Part shown: one piece after another, positions 9,083 through 16,523 of the stretch
Position numbering within the stretch: position 1 is the first letter of the stretch
Layout of the letters: every line of letters starts with the position of its first letter
Source of the DNA: Micromonospora sp. M71_S20
GTDB taxonomy: Bacteria; Actinomycetota; Actinomycetes; Mycobacteriales; Micromonosporaceae
Length of the DNA: 64,000 bases
Assembly (NCBI RefSeq): GCF_003664255.1
Contig: NZ_RCCV01000001.1
Span: 1,922,001 to 1,986,000 of the forward strand
Direction of reading: 5' to 3'
Translations under genes and position numbers: made by a program
The notes under the pieces: model-generated
Told to the model about the DNA's origin: nothing
What the model saw: the letters and a program-made list of their open reading frames with translations, nothing else
The model's database searches: none

Positions 9083-9098
9083 ACGAAAACGGTTTTCA
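9083..9098 (-). promoter_or_regulatory. putative Zur box before the L28-L33-S14 operon
   Basis: ACGAAAACGGTTTTCA contains the perfect palindrome GAAAAC-G-GTTTTC, matching the actinobacterial Zur consensus (TGAAAATnATTTTCA type). C-minus ribosomal protein genes are classic Zur targets, which supports the call. Confidence 0.85.
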
Positions 9099-9101
9099 GT
9101 C

Positions 9102-9257
9102 TTACATCAGCCGTTCGGCCACATCCACGCCGGGGTCCTCGACGATCCCGACGGCACAGTCGGCGCCGAGGCGGTAGCCGACACCGGGCGGCGTCGTCAC
9201 CACCGGCGCGTCCGTGCCGACCTTGGCGGGCAACTGCCGGATGTGGACGTCCACGCT
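9102..9257 (-). pseudogene. response-regulator winged-helix C-terminal fragment
   Basis: The minus-strand frame reads VDVHIRQLPAKVGTDAP, then GVGYRLGA, the end of an OmpR/PhoB-type DNA-binding domain, and stops at 9102. The rest of the gene is absent. It is a remnant lying between the two Zur boxes. The bases from ~9258 to 9400 hold nothing I recognise. Confidence 0.65.
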
Positions 9258-9403
9258 GCATGGACTGACGCAGGGCTACCGACGCCCTCTTCGCCGCCAC
9301 CCGAGCCGAGCTTCAGGTGAACCGTGACGGTGAGGACGTCACCGCCTCGACCACCTGCGTCCGCACATCCCCGCTCGCTTCCGCAGCATTCATCTGCTTA
9401 GAA

Positions 9404-9418
9404 TGACAATCGTTTTCA
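9404..9418 (+). promoter_or_regulatory. putative Zur box before the CobW-like gene
   Basis: TGACAATCGTTTTCA matches the Zur-box pattern with a good right half. It lies 20 bases upstream of the start of the CobW-like/L31B unit, where repressor binding would cover the promoter or leader. Confidence 0.8.
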
Positions 9419-9438
9419 GGTACGTCGAGAGGAACACG

Positions 9439-10746
9439 ATGTCGTCGTCACCACAGGCTCCGACCCGCGCCGTGACCGCCGACGCCGATACCCGCCCGTC
9501 GCTGACCGTGCTGTCCGGGTTCTGGCCGGCGGCGACCTTCGCCGTCGCCCGCGCGCTGCTCGCCGCCGACACCTCGCTGCTGCTGGTGCGACACGACCTC
9601 GCCGGCATCCGCGACGGCGTCGTCCGGCGGGTGGTCCGCTCCGGTGCCGGCATCGTCGAGGACGAGCAGGTCGAGTTGAAGCACGGGTGCGTCTCCTGCA
9701 CCCTGCGCGAGGACGTGCTGCCCACCCTCGTCCGGCTCACCCGCAACCGCCCCGGCCAGGACCTCGTGCTGATGCTGCCCGAGGTGGTCGAACCGGAGGC
9801 GGTCGCCGCCGCCTGCGCCCACTGCCTCGTCGACGGCGCCCCGATCACCGACCTTCTCCGCATCGACTCCTACGTCACCGTCCTCGACGCCGAACACCTG
9901 CTCGACGGTCTCGCCAGCATCGAGGACCTCACCACGCTGGGAATCCAGGCCGCCGAGGACGACCACCGCGCGCTCGCCGACGTCGTGGTCCGGCAGATCG
10001 AGTACGCCGACACCCTGGTGCTCTGGGGACAGTCCCGGGAGGGAGAGTTCGACACCGGCCGGTTGGCGATCCTGCTGCAGCGGATGGCGCCCTGGGCGAC
10101 CCACATCCGCCTCAACGGCGACTTCGTCGACGCCGGCATGCTGACCCGTCAGCTGCGCCACACGCACCGGCACCGGCCAGATACCCCCGGCGTCCTCGCC
10201 CGCGGCCTGCAGGGATACACCCTCGGCGCGCACGAACCGGAGCCCGACTGCGGAGTCGTCTCCGCCGTCTTCCGCGCCCGCCGCCCCTTCCACCCGCAGC
10301 GCCTGCACGACGTCCTCGAAGAGGTCAACGCGGAGGTCATCCGCTCCCGGGGCCACCTCTGGCTGGCCAGCCAACCCGACACCGTCGTGGCCTGGGAGTT
10401 CGCCGGCGGCGGCCTGGCCATGGGATCCCTCGGGCACTGGCTGGTGAGCCTGCCCGAGGACCGCTGGGACCACGTCGACGACCAGCGCCGCCTCGCCGCC
10501 GCCCTGGACTGGGACCCCTACTACGGCGACCGGCACCAGCACCTGGTCTTCATCGGCCTCGACGTCGACCCCGTCGAACTGCACCGCACTCTCACCGGCT
10601 GCCTGCTCACCGACGCCGAACTCGCCGACGGCGAGGAGACCTGGCGCACCTACCCCGACCCGTTCGCCGGCTGCTTCCCCCTCGGGGTGGAGGAGCTGAC
10701 GGACACCGACACCGACACCGACACCGAAGGAGCACGACCCGCATGA
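9439..10746 (+). CDS. CobW-like protein with degenerate GTPase motifs
   Basis: A 435-residue member of the COG0523/CobW family. The C-terminal CobW_C domain is intact ([15 protein letters not shown]). The P-loop expected as GFLGAGKTT reads GFWPAATFA with no lysine, the metal site reads [10 protein letters not shown] instead of CxCC, and the NKxD motif reads LWGQSRE. It therefore probably does not hydrolyse GTP. The start at 9439 follows GAGAGGAA; an upstream frame extension overlaps the Zur box. The tail has a DTDTDTDT repeat. Its stop overlaps the L31 start. A Zur-controlled metal-binding or regulatory role is inferred. Confidence 0.85.
   Translation: MSSSPQAPTRAVTADADTRPSLTVLSGFWPAATFAVARALLAADTSLLLVRHDLAGIRDGVVRRVVRSGAGIVEDEQVELKHGCVSCTLREDVLPTLVRLTRNRPGQDLVLMLPEVVEPEAVAAACAHCLVDGAPITDLLRIDSYVTVLDAEHLLDGLASIEDLTTLGIQAAEDDHRALADVVVRQIEYADTLVLWGQSREGEFDTGRLAILLQRMAPWATHIRLNGDFVDAGMLTRQLRHTHRHRPDTPGVLARGLQGYTLGAHEPEPDCGVVSAVFRARRPFHPQRLHDVLEEVNAEVIRSRGHLWLASQPDTVVAWEFAGGGLAMGSLGHWLVSLPEDRWDHVDDQRRLAAALDWDPYYGDRHQHLVFIGLDVDPVELHRTLTGCLLTDAELADGEETWRTYPDPFAGCFPLGVEELTDTDTDTDTEGARPA
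10702..10725 (+). repeat. in-frame hexanucleotide repeat (GACACC)x4
   Basis: Four tandem GACACC units encode the Asp-Thr run at the C-terminus of the CobW-like protein. Length changes here would not alter the frame. Confidence 0.85.
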
Positions 10747-11003
10747 AGCCCGGCATCCACCCCGAGTACCGCCCCGTCGTCTACCGCGACAAGGACGCAG
10801 ACTTCGCCTTTCTCACCCGCTCCACCGCCACCAGCGACCAGACGATCGACTGGACCGACGGCAACACCTACCCCGTCATCGACGTCCAGATCTCCTCGGC
10901 CAGCCACCCCTTCTGGACCGGCAAGCAGCGCCTGCTCGACACCGCCGGCCGCGTCGAGAAGTTCCGCCAGAAGTACGCCCGCCGCGCACCCCAGGGCGGA
11001 TGA
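10743..11003 (+). CDS. rpmE2: 50S ribosomal protein L31 type B
   Basis: An 86-residue L31 ([17 protein letters not shown]) without the CxxC motifs of the zinc-binding form, so it is the type B zinc-independent paralogue. Its ATG overlaps the stop of the CobW-like gene, and its stop overlaps the next start. It is a typical Zur-regulon gene. Confidence 0.97.
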   Translation: MKPGIHPEYRPVVYRDKDADFAFLTRSTATSDQTIDWTDGNTYPVIDVQISSASHPFWTGKQRLLDTAGRVEKFRQKYARRAPQGG

Positions 11004-11401
11004 GCACCGACACACAGGCCGACTGGGCCGAGCTGGCGCCACACCTGGTCGACGCCGCACGGCGCGACCGGGCCTGGTATTTGACGGTCGCCCGCGAGCT
11101 GGTCGCCCCAGGCGACCGGCTCGCGGCCGACATCGGTTGCGGCACCGCCGAGATGTCCCTGGCCATCGCCCAGATGATGGCCTGCGGCCGGGTGATCGCA
11201 GTGGACGCACACCCGGCCGTCCTCGACACCGCCCGCGACCACCTCCACGCCGAATGGTCGGACCCACGGGTACGCATCGAGCCACTGCGCGCCGACATCC
11301 CCGGCGAAACGGCCGCCCTGTGGGAGACGCTCGGCGCTCCCGCCGACCTCGTCTGGGCATCCGCCTCGGTACACCACGTGCACCTCGGCCTACGCCCCTG
11401 A
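11000..11401 (+). pseudogene. class I SAM methyltransferase, C-terminally truncated
   Basis: 133 residues with the SAM-binding motif AADIGCGTAEMSLA and acidic loop VIAVDAHP, reaching motif DLVWASASVHHV and then stopping. Family members usually continue another 100 residues or more, so the substrate-binding half is missing. It starts at an ATGA overlap with the L31B gene, and the Fur-like gene begins just after. It is probably non-functional. Confidence 0.7.
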
Positions 11402-11402
11402 G

Positions 11403-11824
11403 ATGAGCGGCCCTCTCGTTCCGGACGCGCAGCTGCGGGTCGTCGGTCTGACGCCCACCGCGCAGCGCCGTGCCGTCCTGGCGCTGCTGGTCGGAAGATC
11501 CCGTCCGCTCACCGCTAGGGAGGTGCACGCCGAGCTCACCAGCACCGTGCGGCACATCGGCCTGACCACCGTCTACCGGGCGCTGCACAGCCTCGCCGAC
11601 GCCGGCCTCCTGCACACCTTCGACCTCGACGGCCAGCGCGCGTACCGTCACTGCGGCACCGCACCGCACCGCACCTTATCTGCACCCGCTGTGAAACGGT
11701 GACCGAGTGCCCACCTGAGATCGTGACGAACTGGCTCACCGATCTGCACCAGCAGACCGGCTTCACTCCGCACCCCGACCGGCTCGACCTCAGAGGCATC
11801 TGTGCGATCTGCGCCGACAGGTGA
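11403..11824 (+). pseudogene. Fur/Zur-family regulator, frameshifted at a (GCACC)4 repeat
   Basis: The first frame gives a Fur winged helix (LTPTAQRRAVLALL, HIGLTTVYRALHSL), then runs into an early stop at 11702. Reading across the GCACC repeat with one copy fewer restores a full Fur C-terminus: HLICTRC, then ICAICADR, the two CxxC pairs of the structural zinc site, ending at 11824. The intact protein would be ~139 residues and a plausible zinc-sensing repressor of the neighbouring Zur boxes. It is either a real loss, a switchable repeat, or a sequence error. Confidence 0.8.
11656..11675 (+). repeat. pentanucleotide tandem repeat (GCACC)x4
   Basis: Four perfect GCACC copies inside the Fur-like coding region. 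A change of one unit shifts the frame, and three copies give the intact protein. Confidence 0.9.
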
Positions 11825-11829
11825 AGCGA

Positions 11830-12005
11830 TCAGCGGGAGCACTTCGCGCAGACGCCGAAGATCTCCAGGGTGTGACCGACGTCGGTGAAGCGTGCTGGGC
11901 AACCACCTGGTTGGCCCACTGCTCCACGGCGGGCCCGGCCACCTCCACCGTGCGTCCGCACTCACGGCAGACCAGATGGTCATGATGTTTGCACTGGAAA
12001 CCGTC
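11830..12005 (-). pseudogene. second Fur-family regulator, 3' remnant
   Basis: The minus strand encodes HHDHLVCRECGRTVEV, then EQWANQVVAQHA. After a one-base loss it continues FTDVGHTLEIFGVCAKCSR. These are the metal-binding C-terminal parts of a Zur/Fur protein; the DNA-binding half is absent. It faces the other broken Fur gene tail to tail. Confidence 0.7.
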
Positions 12006-12038
12006 ACCCCGCGTGGAGTGCGCTCGCCGTACTGCTCG

Positions 12039-12887
12039 TTACGACGGCTCTTGCGGCTCGGCGTTGGGGTGCGGCGTCGCGACGGTGATCCGGACGGCAG
12101 TGATCAAGGTCAGGCCGCCGGGTCGGCGGGCGGGTTCGAGCGCGCGAGCGGCGTCGGTGGTCGCGGCCTCCAGCCGGTCGGTCGGGATGTGCCGCAGCAG
12201 CGCGCGTCCGCCGTGCGACCACATCCACTCCATCCAGTGGTCCATGTCGCGGAAGCGGCTCTCCACCCGATGCTCGCTGATCGTGGTGACGGTGAGGCCG
12301 GCAGCCGCCATGGTCGTGGTGATCACGTCGTCGTCGGCGAACGGGTCGGCCGCCGGCGCCGGTCGAGGACGGTCCGCCGGCAGGTGCCCGGCGAGAGCGT
12401 CCAGGGCGGCGACGAACGCCGGGTCCTGGGCGGCGAATGTGCTGACCGCCAGCCGGCCCGTCGGTTGGATCAGTCGTGCGTACGCCCGAAGTGCCTGCCT
12501 GGGGTCAGGCAGCAGGAAGACGACCAGCCCGGCCAGGACCGCGTCGAAGCTGCCGGGCGGGAAATCCGGCTGCTGGGCGTCGCCCACCTGCACGTCGACG
12601 TGGGTCAGCCCGGCGCGGGTGACGTCCTCGGCGGTGAGTGCCACCATGGCCGGCGCCAGGTCGATGCCGGTGACATGACCGGTCGACCCGGTCGCCTGCG
12701 CCGCCGGGAACAGGACCGCTCCCCGGCCGCAGCCGACATCCAGGACTCGCTCTCCCGGCCGGATGCCGGCACGACGAACCAGTTCGGCGCCGAAAGGCCC
12801 GAAGAAGGACACCCCGGTCCGGTCGTAACTCGTCGCCGCCTCTTCGAACACTTCGACGGTCCCGTTCGACCGCCCACCGCTGCTCAT
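12039..12887 (-). CDS. class I SAM-dependent methyltransferase
   Basis: 282 residues. SAM motif I is VLDVGCGRGAVLF near residue 47, followed by VTGIDLAP and the post-motif FDAVLAGLVVFLL, as in the UbiE/Coq5-like group. The ATG at 12887 was chosen because homology begins there; the longer frame is unsupported. Substrate unknown. It stands alone downstream of the ferredoxin-like gene (115-bp gap), in the same direction as the L32-CobW operon, so it may belong to it. Confidence 0.85.
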   Translation of the reverse strand: MSSGGRSNGTVEVFEEAATSYDRTGVSFFGPFGAELVRRAGIRPGERVLDVGCGRGAVLFPAAQATGSTGHVTGIDLAPAMVALTAEDVTRAGLTHVDVQVGDAQQPDFPPGSFDAVLAGLVVFLLPDPRQALRAYARLIQPTGRLAVSTFAAQDPAFVAALDALAGHLPADRPRPAPAADPFADDDVITTTMAAAGLTVTTISEHRVESRFRDMDHWMEWMWSHGGRALLRHIPTDRLEAATTDAARALEPARRPGGLTLITAVRITVATPHPNAEPQEPS

Positions 12888-13002
12888 TGACACTGCTTCT
12901 CCGTCTCTCGCCCGGCTTCCGCCTGTCGGCACTGCCATCGCCAGTGCGGGGGTCACGCCGGGTGGCGCTCCCGGCTGAGACGCCGGCCGCTGGACACAAT
13001 GG

Positions 13003-13343
13003 TCACGTCTTGTCATGCCCCGGAGTGTCCGCCTTCCCGATGAGGTCGACGACCGCATCGATGTGCTGGCGTTCCTCGACAGGACCGATCAGCATTCCGC
13101 GCCGGCCTGCCGGATCGGCAGCGGTGAGCAGGAGCAGGGCGGGTGCGCGGTGACAGGCGCCGAGGCACTCCGTCCGGACCAGAACAACGCCGTGGCTGGC
13201 CCGGACCGCCCGGCCGAGAATCTCGGCGAGGTCCGCGGCTCGTCGGACGCTTTCGGGATGGTGCGGTGGCGTAGCGCGCGGCAGCGGTGGCCGTCGCAGT
13301 AGGCGACGGTCACGCGGGCGCCACGTGGTGAAGGCGGGCTCAT
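13003..13343 (-). pseudogene. (2Fe-2S) ferredoxin-like protein, frameshifted
   Basis: The first frame gives VTVAYCDGHRCRALRHRTIP. After one missing base the second frame gives VRRAADLAEILGRA, then TECLGACHRAP, and finishes GKADTPGHDKT. The four cysteines expected of a thioredoxin-like 2Fe-2S ferredoxin are thus split over two frames. The ATG overlaps the upstream methyltransferase stop. It is probably a 112-residue protein in an intact relative; here it is inactive unless the base loss is a sequencing error. Confidence 0.7.
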
Positions 13344-14059
13344 CGGCGGAACGCCATCAGGGCATGGCCGGCGTACTGGTACGGGACCGTCGCATCGGTG
13401 AACCCGGCACGCCGGGCCGCCTCGCCGTGCCACTCGGTCGACGCGACGAATTCCGCCGAGTCCAGGACGCTGAGCGCCGCCGCGCGCTCGGTCAGCAGCA
13501 GTGCCATCGTCGGCTCCTCGGCCAGGGCGGTCCACCACCTGGTCCACGGATCGGTCCCGCCGCTCTGCGGCGTCGCGGCGGCGGGCGCGTCGGGCATGGC
13601 GTCGCCGACCATGAGCAGTCCCTGCGGGGCGAGCAGATGTCGGGCCTCGGCGTACCAGTGGCGGACCCGGTCCTCGGGCAGGTAGTGCAGGGTCATCAGG
13701 GCCAGCACCAGGTCGTACGGGCCGCCGGCTGCCGAGCGCCAGTCGGGTGCGGCGATGTCGGCCCGGACCGTCCGCGCTTGCGGCAGGGCGGTGTTGGTCA
13801 GGGCCAGCAGGACCGGATCGATGTCCAGAACGGTGACATGCGCGTCGGGCCAGCGCCGCAGGACCGCTTCGGCGGTGGTGCCCGGCCCGCCGCCGACGTC
13901 GAGTACCCGTTCGGGGGCGCGCCCGTGAGCCTGTTCGGCGGCGGTGAGACCAGCGGCGAGGAGCTCGTCGCGGCCGGGCTGATAGTGGCGCATCATGGTC
14001 TCCCAGTCGCGCCGCCAACGGGCCACGCCCTCGACTCCTGGGGTGGTCGCCATCGTCAT
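13340..14059 (-). CDS. class I SAM-dependent methyltransferase
   Basis: 239 residues with motif [17 protein letters not shown] near residue 52, VTVLDIDP, and [16 protein letters not shown]. It resembles small-molecule or protein methyltransferases of the Methyltransf_25 group; the substrate is unknown. The ATG at 14059 overlaps the CobW stop and the gene's own stop overlaps the ferredoxin-like start, so it belongs to the L32-CobW operon and is presumably expressed on zinc limitation. Confidence 0.87.
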   Translation of the reverse strand: MTMATTPGVEGVARWRRDWETMMRHYQPGRDELLAAGLTAAEQAHGRAPERVLDVGGGPGTTAEAVLRRWPDAHVTVLDIDPVLLALTNTALPQARTVRADIAAPDWRSAAGGPYDLVLALMTLHYLPEDRVRHWYAEARHLLAPQGLLMVGDAMPDAPAAATPQSGGTDPWTRWWTALAEEPTMALLLTERAAALSVLDSAEFVASTEWHGEAARRAGFTDATVPYQYAGHALMAFRR

Positions 14060-15288
14060 ACCGGGACCGGGTCGGCGTGGTCGTGCTCGTGCAGGTCGCC
14101 CAGGTCCCACTCGGGGAACGGGTCCGGCAGCGCCCGCCAGGCGTCCTTTCCGGCGGCGATCTCCGCGTCGGTGAGCAGGCAGGCCGTCAGGGCCACCCGC
14201 AGACCGTCGCCGTCGAGGCCGACGCCGATGAGGACGAGTTCCTGCTGCCGGTCACCGAAGACCGGATGCCAGCGCGACTCCAACTCGGCTCGCTCGTCGG
14301 GATCATCCGGCCACTCGCCGGAGACCGCCACCGGGACGGCGACCGGGTCGCAGCGACCGGACGGGCCGGCCTGCGACCACAGCGCCTGGACGTCGGGGCG
14401 GCAGGCAAGCCACAGGAAACCCTTGGAGCGGACGACCCCGAAGGCGTCCAGGCCGGCGGTGAGCAGGTCCCACAGCCGCTGCGGGTGGAACGGCCGGTGG
14501 TCGCGGAACACGATGCTGGAGATGCCGTACTCCTCGGTCTCCGGCACGTGCCCACCGTTGAGCTCGGCGACCCAGCCGGGCGCGGTCTCCGCCCGCTCCA
14601 GGTCGAACCGGCCGGTGTCCAGGATCTCCACCGGGTCCACCCGGCCGTGTATGGCCCGGACCTGCCGGGCGGCCGGGTTCAGCCGGGTCAGCAGCGCCTC
14701 GACCACCGCCAGGTCGTCCGCGCCGATCAGGTCGGTCTTGTTGACCACCAGCACGTCGGCGAACTCGATCTGGTCCACCAGCAGGTCCGCGATGCCCCGG
14801 TCGTCACCCTCGTACGCCGCCAGCCCGCGCGCCTGAAAGCTCTCGCCCGCCTCGATCAAGCCGCGCAGACCCGCCGCGTCGACCACCGTGACGGTGGTGT
14901 CCAGGCGGGCCAGGTCGTCGAGGACCTGCCCGTCCTCCACGCCGAAGGCGAACGTCGCGGCGACCGGCATCGGCTCGGAGATGCCGCTGGACTCGATCAG
15001 CAGGTAGTCGAAGCATCCCTGCCGGGCCAACCGGGCCACCTCGTCGAGCAGGTCGTCGCGCAGCGTGCAGCAGATGCAGCCGTTGGTCAGCTCGACCAAT
15101 CGCTCCTCCGTGCGCGACAACGCCCCGCCGTCGCGGACCAACGCGGCGTCGATGTTCACCTCACTCATGTCGTTGACGATTACCGCTACCCGCAACCCGT
15201 CCCGGTTAGCCAACACATGGTTGAGCAGGCTCGTCTTCCCCGCCCCGAGGAACCCGGACAGCACCGTCACCGGCAGGCGACCGGTCAC
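14056..15288 (-). CDS. CobW/COG0523 zinc metallochaperone GTPase
   Basis: 410 residues with a complete GTPase set: P-loop [13 protein letters not shown] near residue 11, metal motif [10 protein letters not shown], and NKTD. The CobW_C domain ([15 protein letters not shown]) follows, and the C-terminus is His/Asp-rich (HEHDHADP). Such proteins deliver zinc to client proteins under zinc limitation. The GTG start overlaps the L32 stop. It is the intact counterpart of the degenerate protein at 9439. Confidence 0.94.
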   Translation of the reverse strand: MTGRLPVTVLSGFLGAGKTSLLNHVLANRDGLRVAVIVNDMSEVNIDAALVRDGGALSRTEERLVELTNGCICCTLRDDLLDEVARLARQGCFDYLLIESSGISEPMPVAATFAFGVEDGQVLDDLARLDTTVTVVDAAGLRGLIEAGESFQARGLAAYEGDDRGIADLLVDQIEFADVLVVNKTDLIGADDLAVVEALLTRLNPAARQVRAIHGRVDPVEILDTGRFDLERAETAPGWVAELNGGHVPETEEYGISSIVFRDHRPFHPQRLWDLLTAGLDAFGVVRSKGFLWLACRPDVQALWSQAGPSGRCDPVAVPVAVSGEWPDDPDERAELESRWHPVFGDRQQELVLIGVGLDGDGLRVALTACLLTDAEIAAGKDAWRALPDPFPEWDLGDLHEHDHADPVPV

Positions 15289-15464
15289 GGCTGGTCCACC
15301 ACCTGACGCCCCTTGTACATGCCGCAGTGGGTGCAGGCCCGGTGCGGCACCACCATCTCCTTGCGCGGACACGGACACGGCGTCAGCTGCGGCACGCTCG
15401 CCTTCCACTGCGCCCGCCGGTGCCGGGTGTTCGACCGCGACATCTTCCGCTTCGGTACGGCCAC
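15285..15464 (-). CDS. rpmF: 50S ribosomal protein L32
   Basis: A 59-residue L32 starting [20 protein letters not shown]. It keeps CPCP and CTHC cysteines. The GTG at 15464 has GAAGGAG upstream. It is the first gene of an operon with cobW, a methyltransferase and the ferredoxin-like gene. Confidence 0.95.
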   Translation of the reverse strand: MAVPKRKMSRSNTRHRRAQWKASVPQLTPCPCPRKEMVVPHRACTHCGMYKGRQVVDQP

Positions 15465-15501
15465 GAGATCTCCTTCGTCGAGGGGTCGGGGCACAGCTTA
15501 A

Positions 15502-15516
15502 CGGCATTGGTTTTCG
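15502..15516 (-). promoter_or_regulatory. possible weak Zur box before L32-cobW
   Basis: CGGCATTGGTTTTCG lies ~40 bases upstream of the L32 start. One half (GTTTTCG) matches the better boxes in this window, while the other half is poor. Gene content supports Zur control, but the site alone is weak. Confidence 0.5.
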
Positions 15517-15619
15517 TTTTCTGCTCGGCGGGTGCCAGTTGCCAGTCCGGCGCCAAGCGACCAACCGGGCCAGCGCCTGCGGAGCCGCCCGGAGGGCGGC
15601 ACCCTGCGCGTCTCGGTAA

Positions 15620-15634
15620 TGGGAACGGTTTCCA
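15620..15634 (+). promoter_or_regulatory. putative Zur-type palindrome before a methyltransferase gene
   Basis: TGGGAACGGTTTCCA is palindromic apart from one mismatched pair and resembles the boxes at 9083 and 9404. It ends 13 bases before the GTG of the next gene, so binding would block a short-leader or leaderless transcript. Confidence 0.6.
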
Positions 15635-15647
15635 CTATGGTGGCGGG

Positions 15648-16370
15648 GTGGGCGACGAGTATGCGATCTCCGGGGAGTACTTGCATCTGCTCAGCGAACC
15701 GGCCTGGGATGGCCTGCGCGCACCGGTTACCGAGGCGCTGCACGGCGCGGTCGGCGACGGGACCCTGCTGGACGTGGGCGCCGGCACCGGCCTCGGCACC
15801 GAGGTGCTCGCCGCGGCCACCCCAGAGGCCGACGTGGTCGCGGTGGAACCGTCACCGGTGCTGCGGGCGGTGCTGCTGTCCCGCATGACCGCCCGGCCCG
15901 ACCTGCGGCAGCGGGTCACCGTCGTCGCCGCCGACGCCCTCGGCGCCGTCCTTCCCGCCCGCCTCGGCGCCGTCCTGGCGATGAACATGATCGGCCACCT
16001 CGATCCCGACGGACGGCGCACGTTCCTACGCCGGGTGGCCGAACGCCTCGCTCCCGGCGCGCCACTGGTGCTCAACCTGCAACCCCCGGCGGAGCCGAAA
16101 CCGGTCCCGTTCTCGGTCTTCGGCGCGGTCCCGGTCGGCCGCCACACCTACGAGGGCGGAGGCTCCGCCGAACCGTCCGGCCCGGACACGGTCACCTGGC
16201 GGATGCGCTACCGGGTCCTCGACGCCGACGGCACCCCACTGCGCGAGGACCATGCCGCATACCGCTGGCACGTCACCCCGGCCCGGGGCCTGATCGCTGA
16301 GCTGACCGAGGCCGGCCTGACCGCCGAGGTCGGGCCACTGGACGTCGTCCGGGCCGTACGCCGGCCCTGA
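15648..16370 (+). CDS. class I SAM-dependent methyltransferase
   Basis: 240 residues with motif [16 protein letters not shown] near residue 41, VVAVEPSP, and [15 protein letters not shown]. The C-terminal part is the usual alpha/beta tail. It begins [15 protein letters not shown] at a GTG with no convincing ribosome site, so leaderless translation is possible. Substrate unknown. The palindrome just upstream suggests zinc-responsive expression. The 153 bases after it hold nothing recognisable. Confidence 0.85.
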   Translation: MGDEYAISGEYLHLLSEPAWDGLRAPVTEALHGAVGDGTLLDVGAGTGLGTEVLAAATPEADVVAVEPSPVLRAVLLSRMTARPDLRQRVTVVAADALGAVLPARLGAVLAMNMIGHLDPDGRRTFLRRVAERLAPGAPLVLNLQPPAEPKPVPFSVFGAVPVGRHTYEGGGSAEPSGPDTVTWRMRYRVLDADGTPLREDHAAYRWHVTPARGLIAELTEAGLTAEVGPLDVVRAVRRP

Positions 16371-16523
16371 GACGTCGAACCGGCGGACGCGATGCGTACC
16401 GCGGTCCAGCTCATGTACTACGGCGGCGTCCCGAATGCAGACCGTCCGGGAGAGCGATACCGCGCGGCAGCGGGACAGAGCGGGCGCGGCGCGGCCGGTG
16501 CCCTGGGCGGGTGACCGGGCCGC

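Noticed and set aside
10702..10725. Phase-variable switch in the CobW-like gene
   Set aside because: The unit is six bases, so changes keep the frame; only a C-terminal Asp-Thr tail varies.
11648..12007. 119-codon minus-strand ORF beginning MTVSSANIMTIW
   Set aside because: Out of frame with the Fur remnant that explains this sequence.
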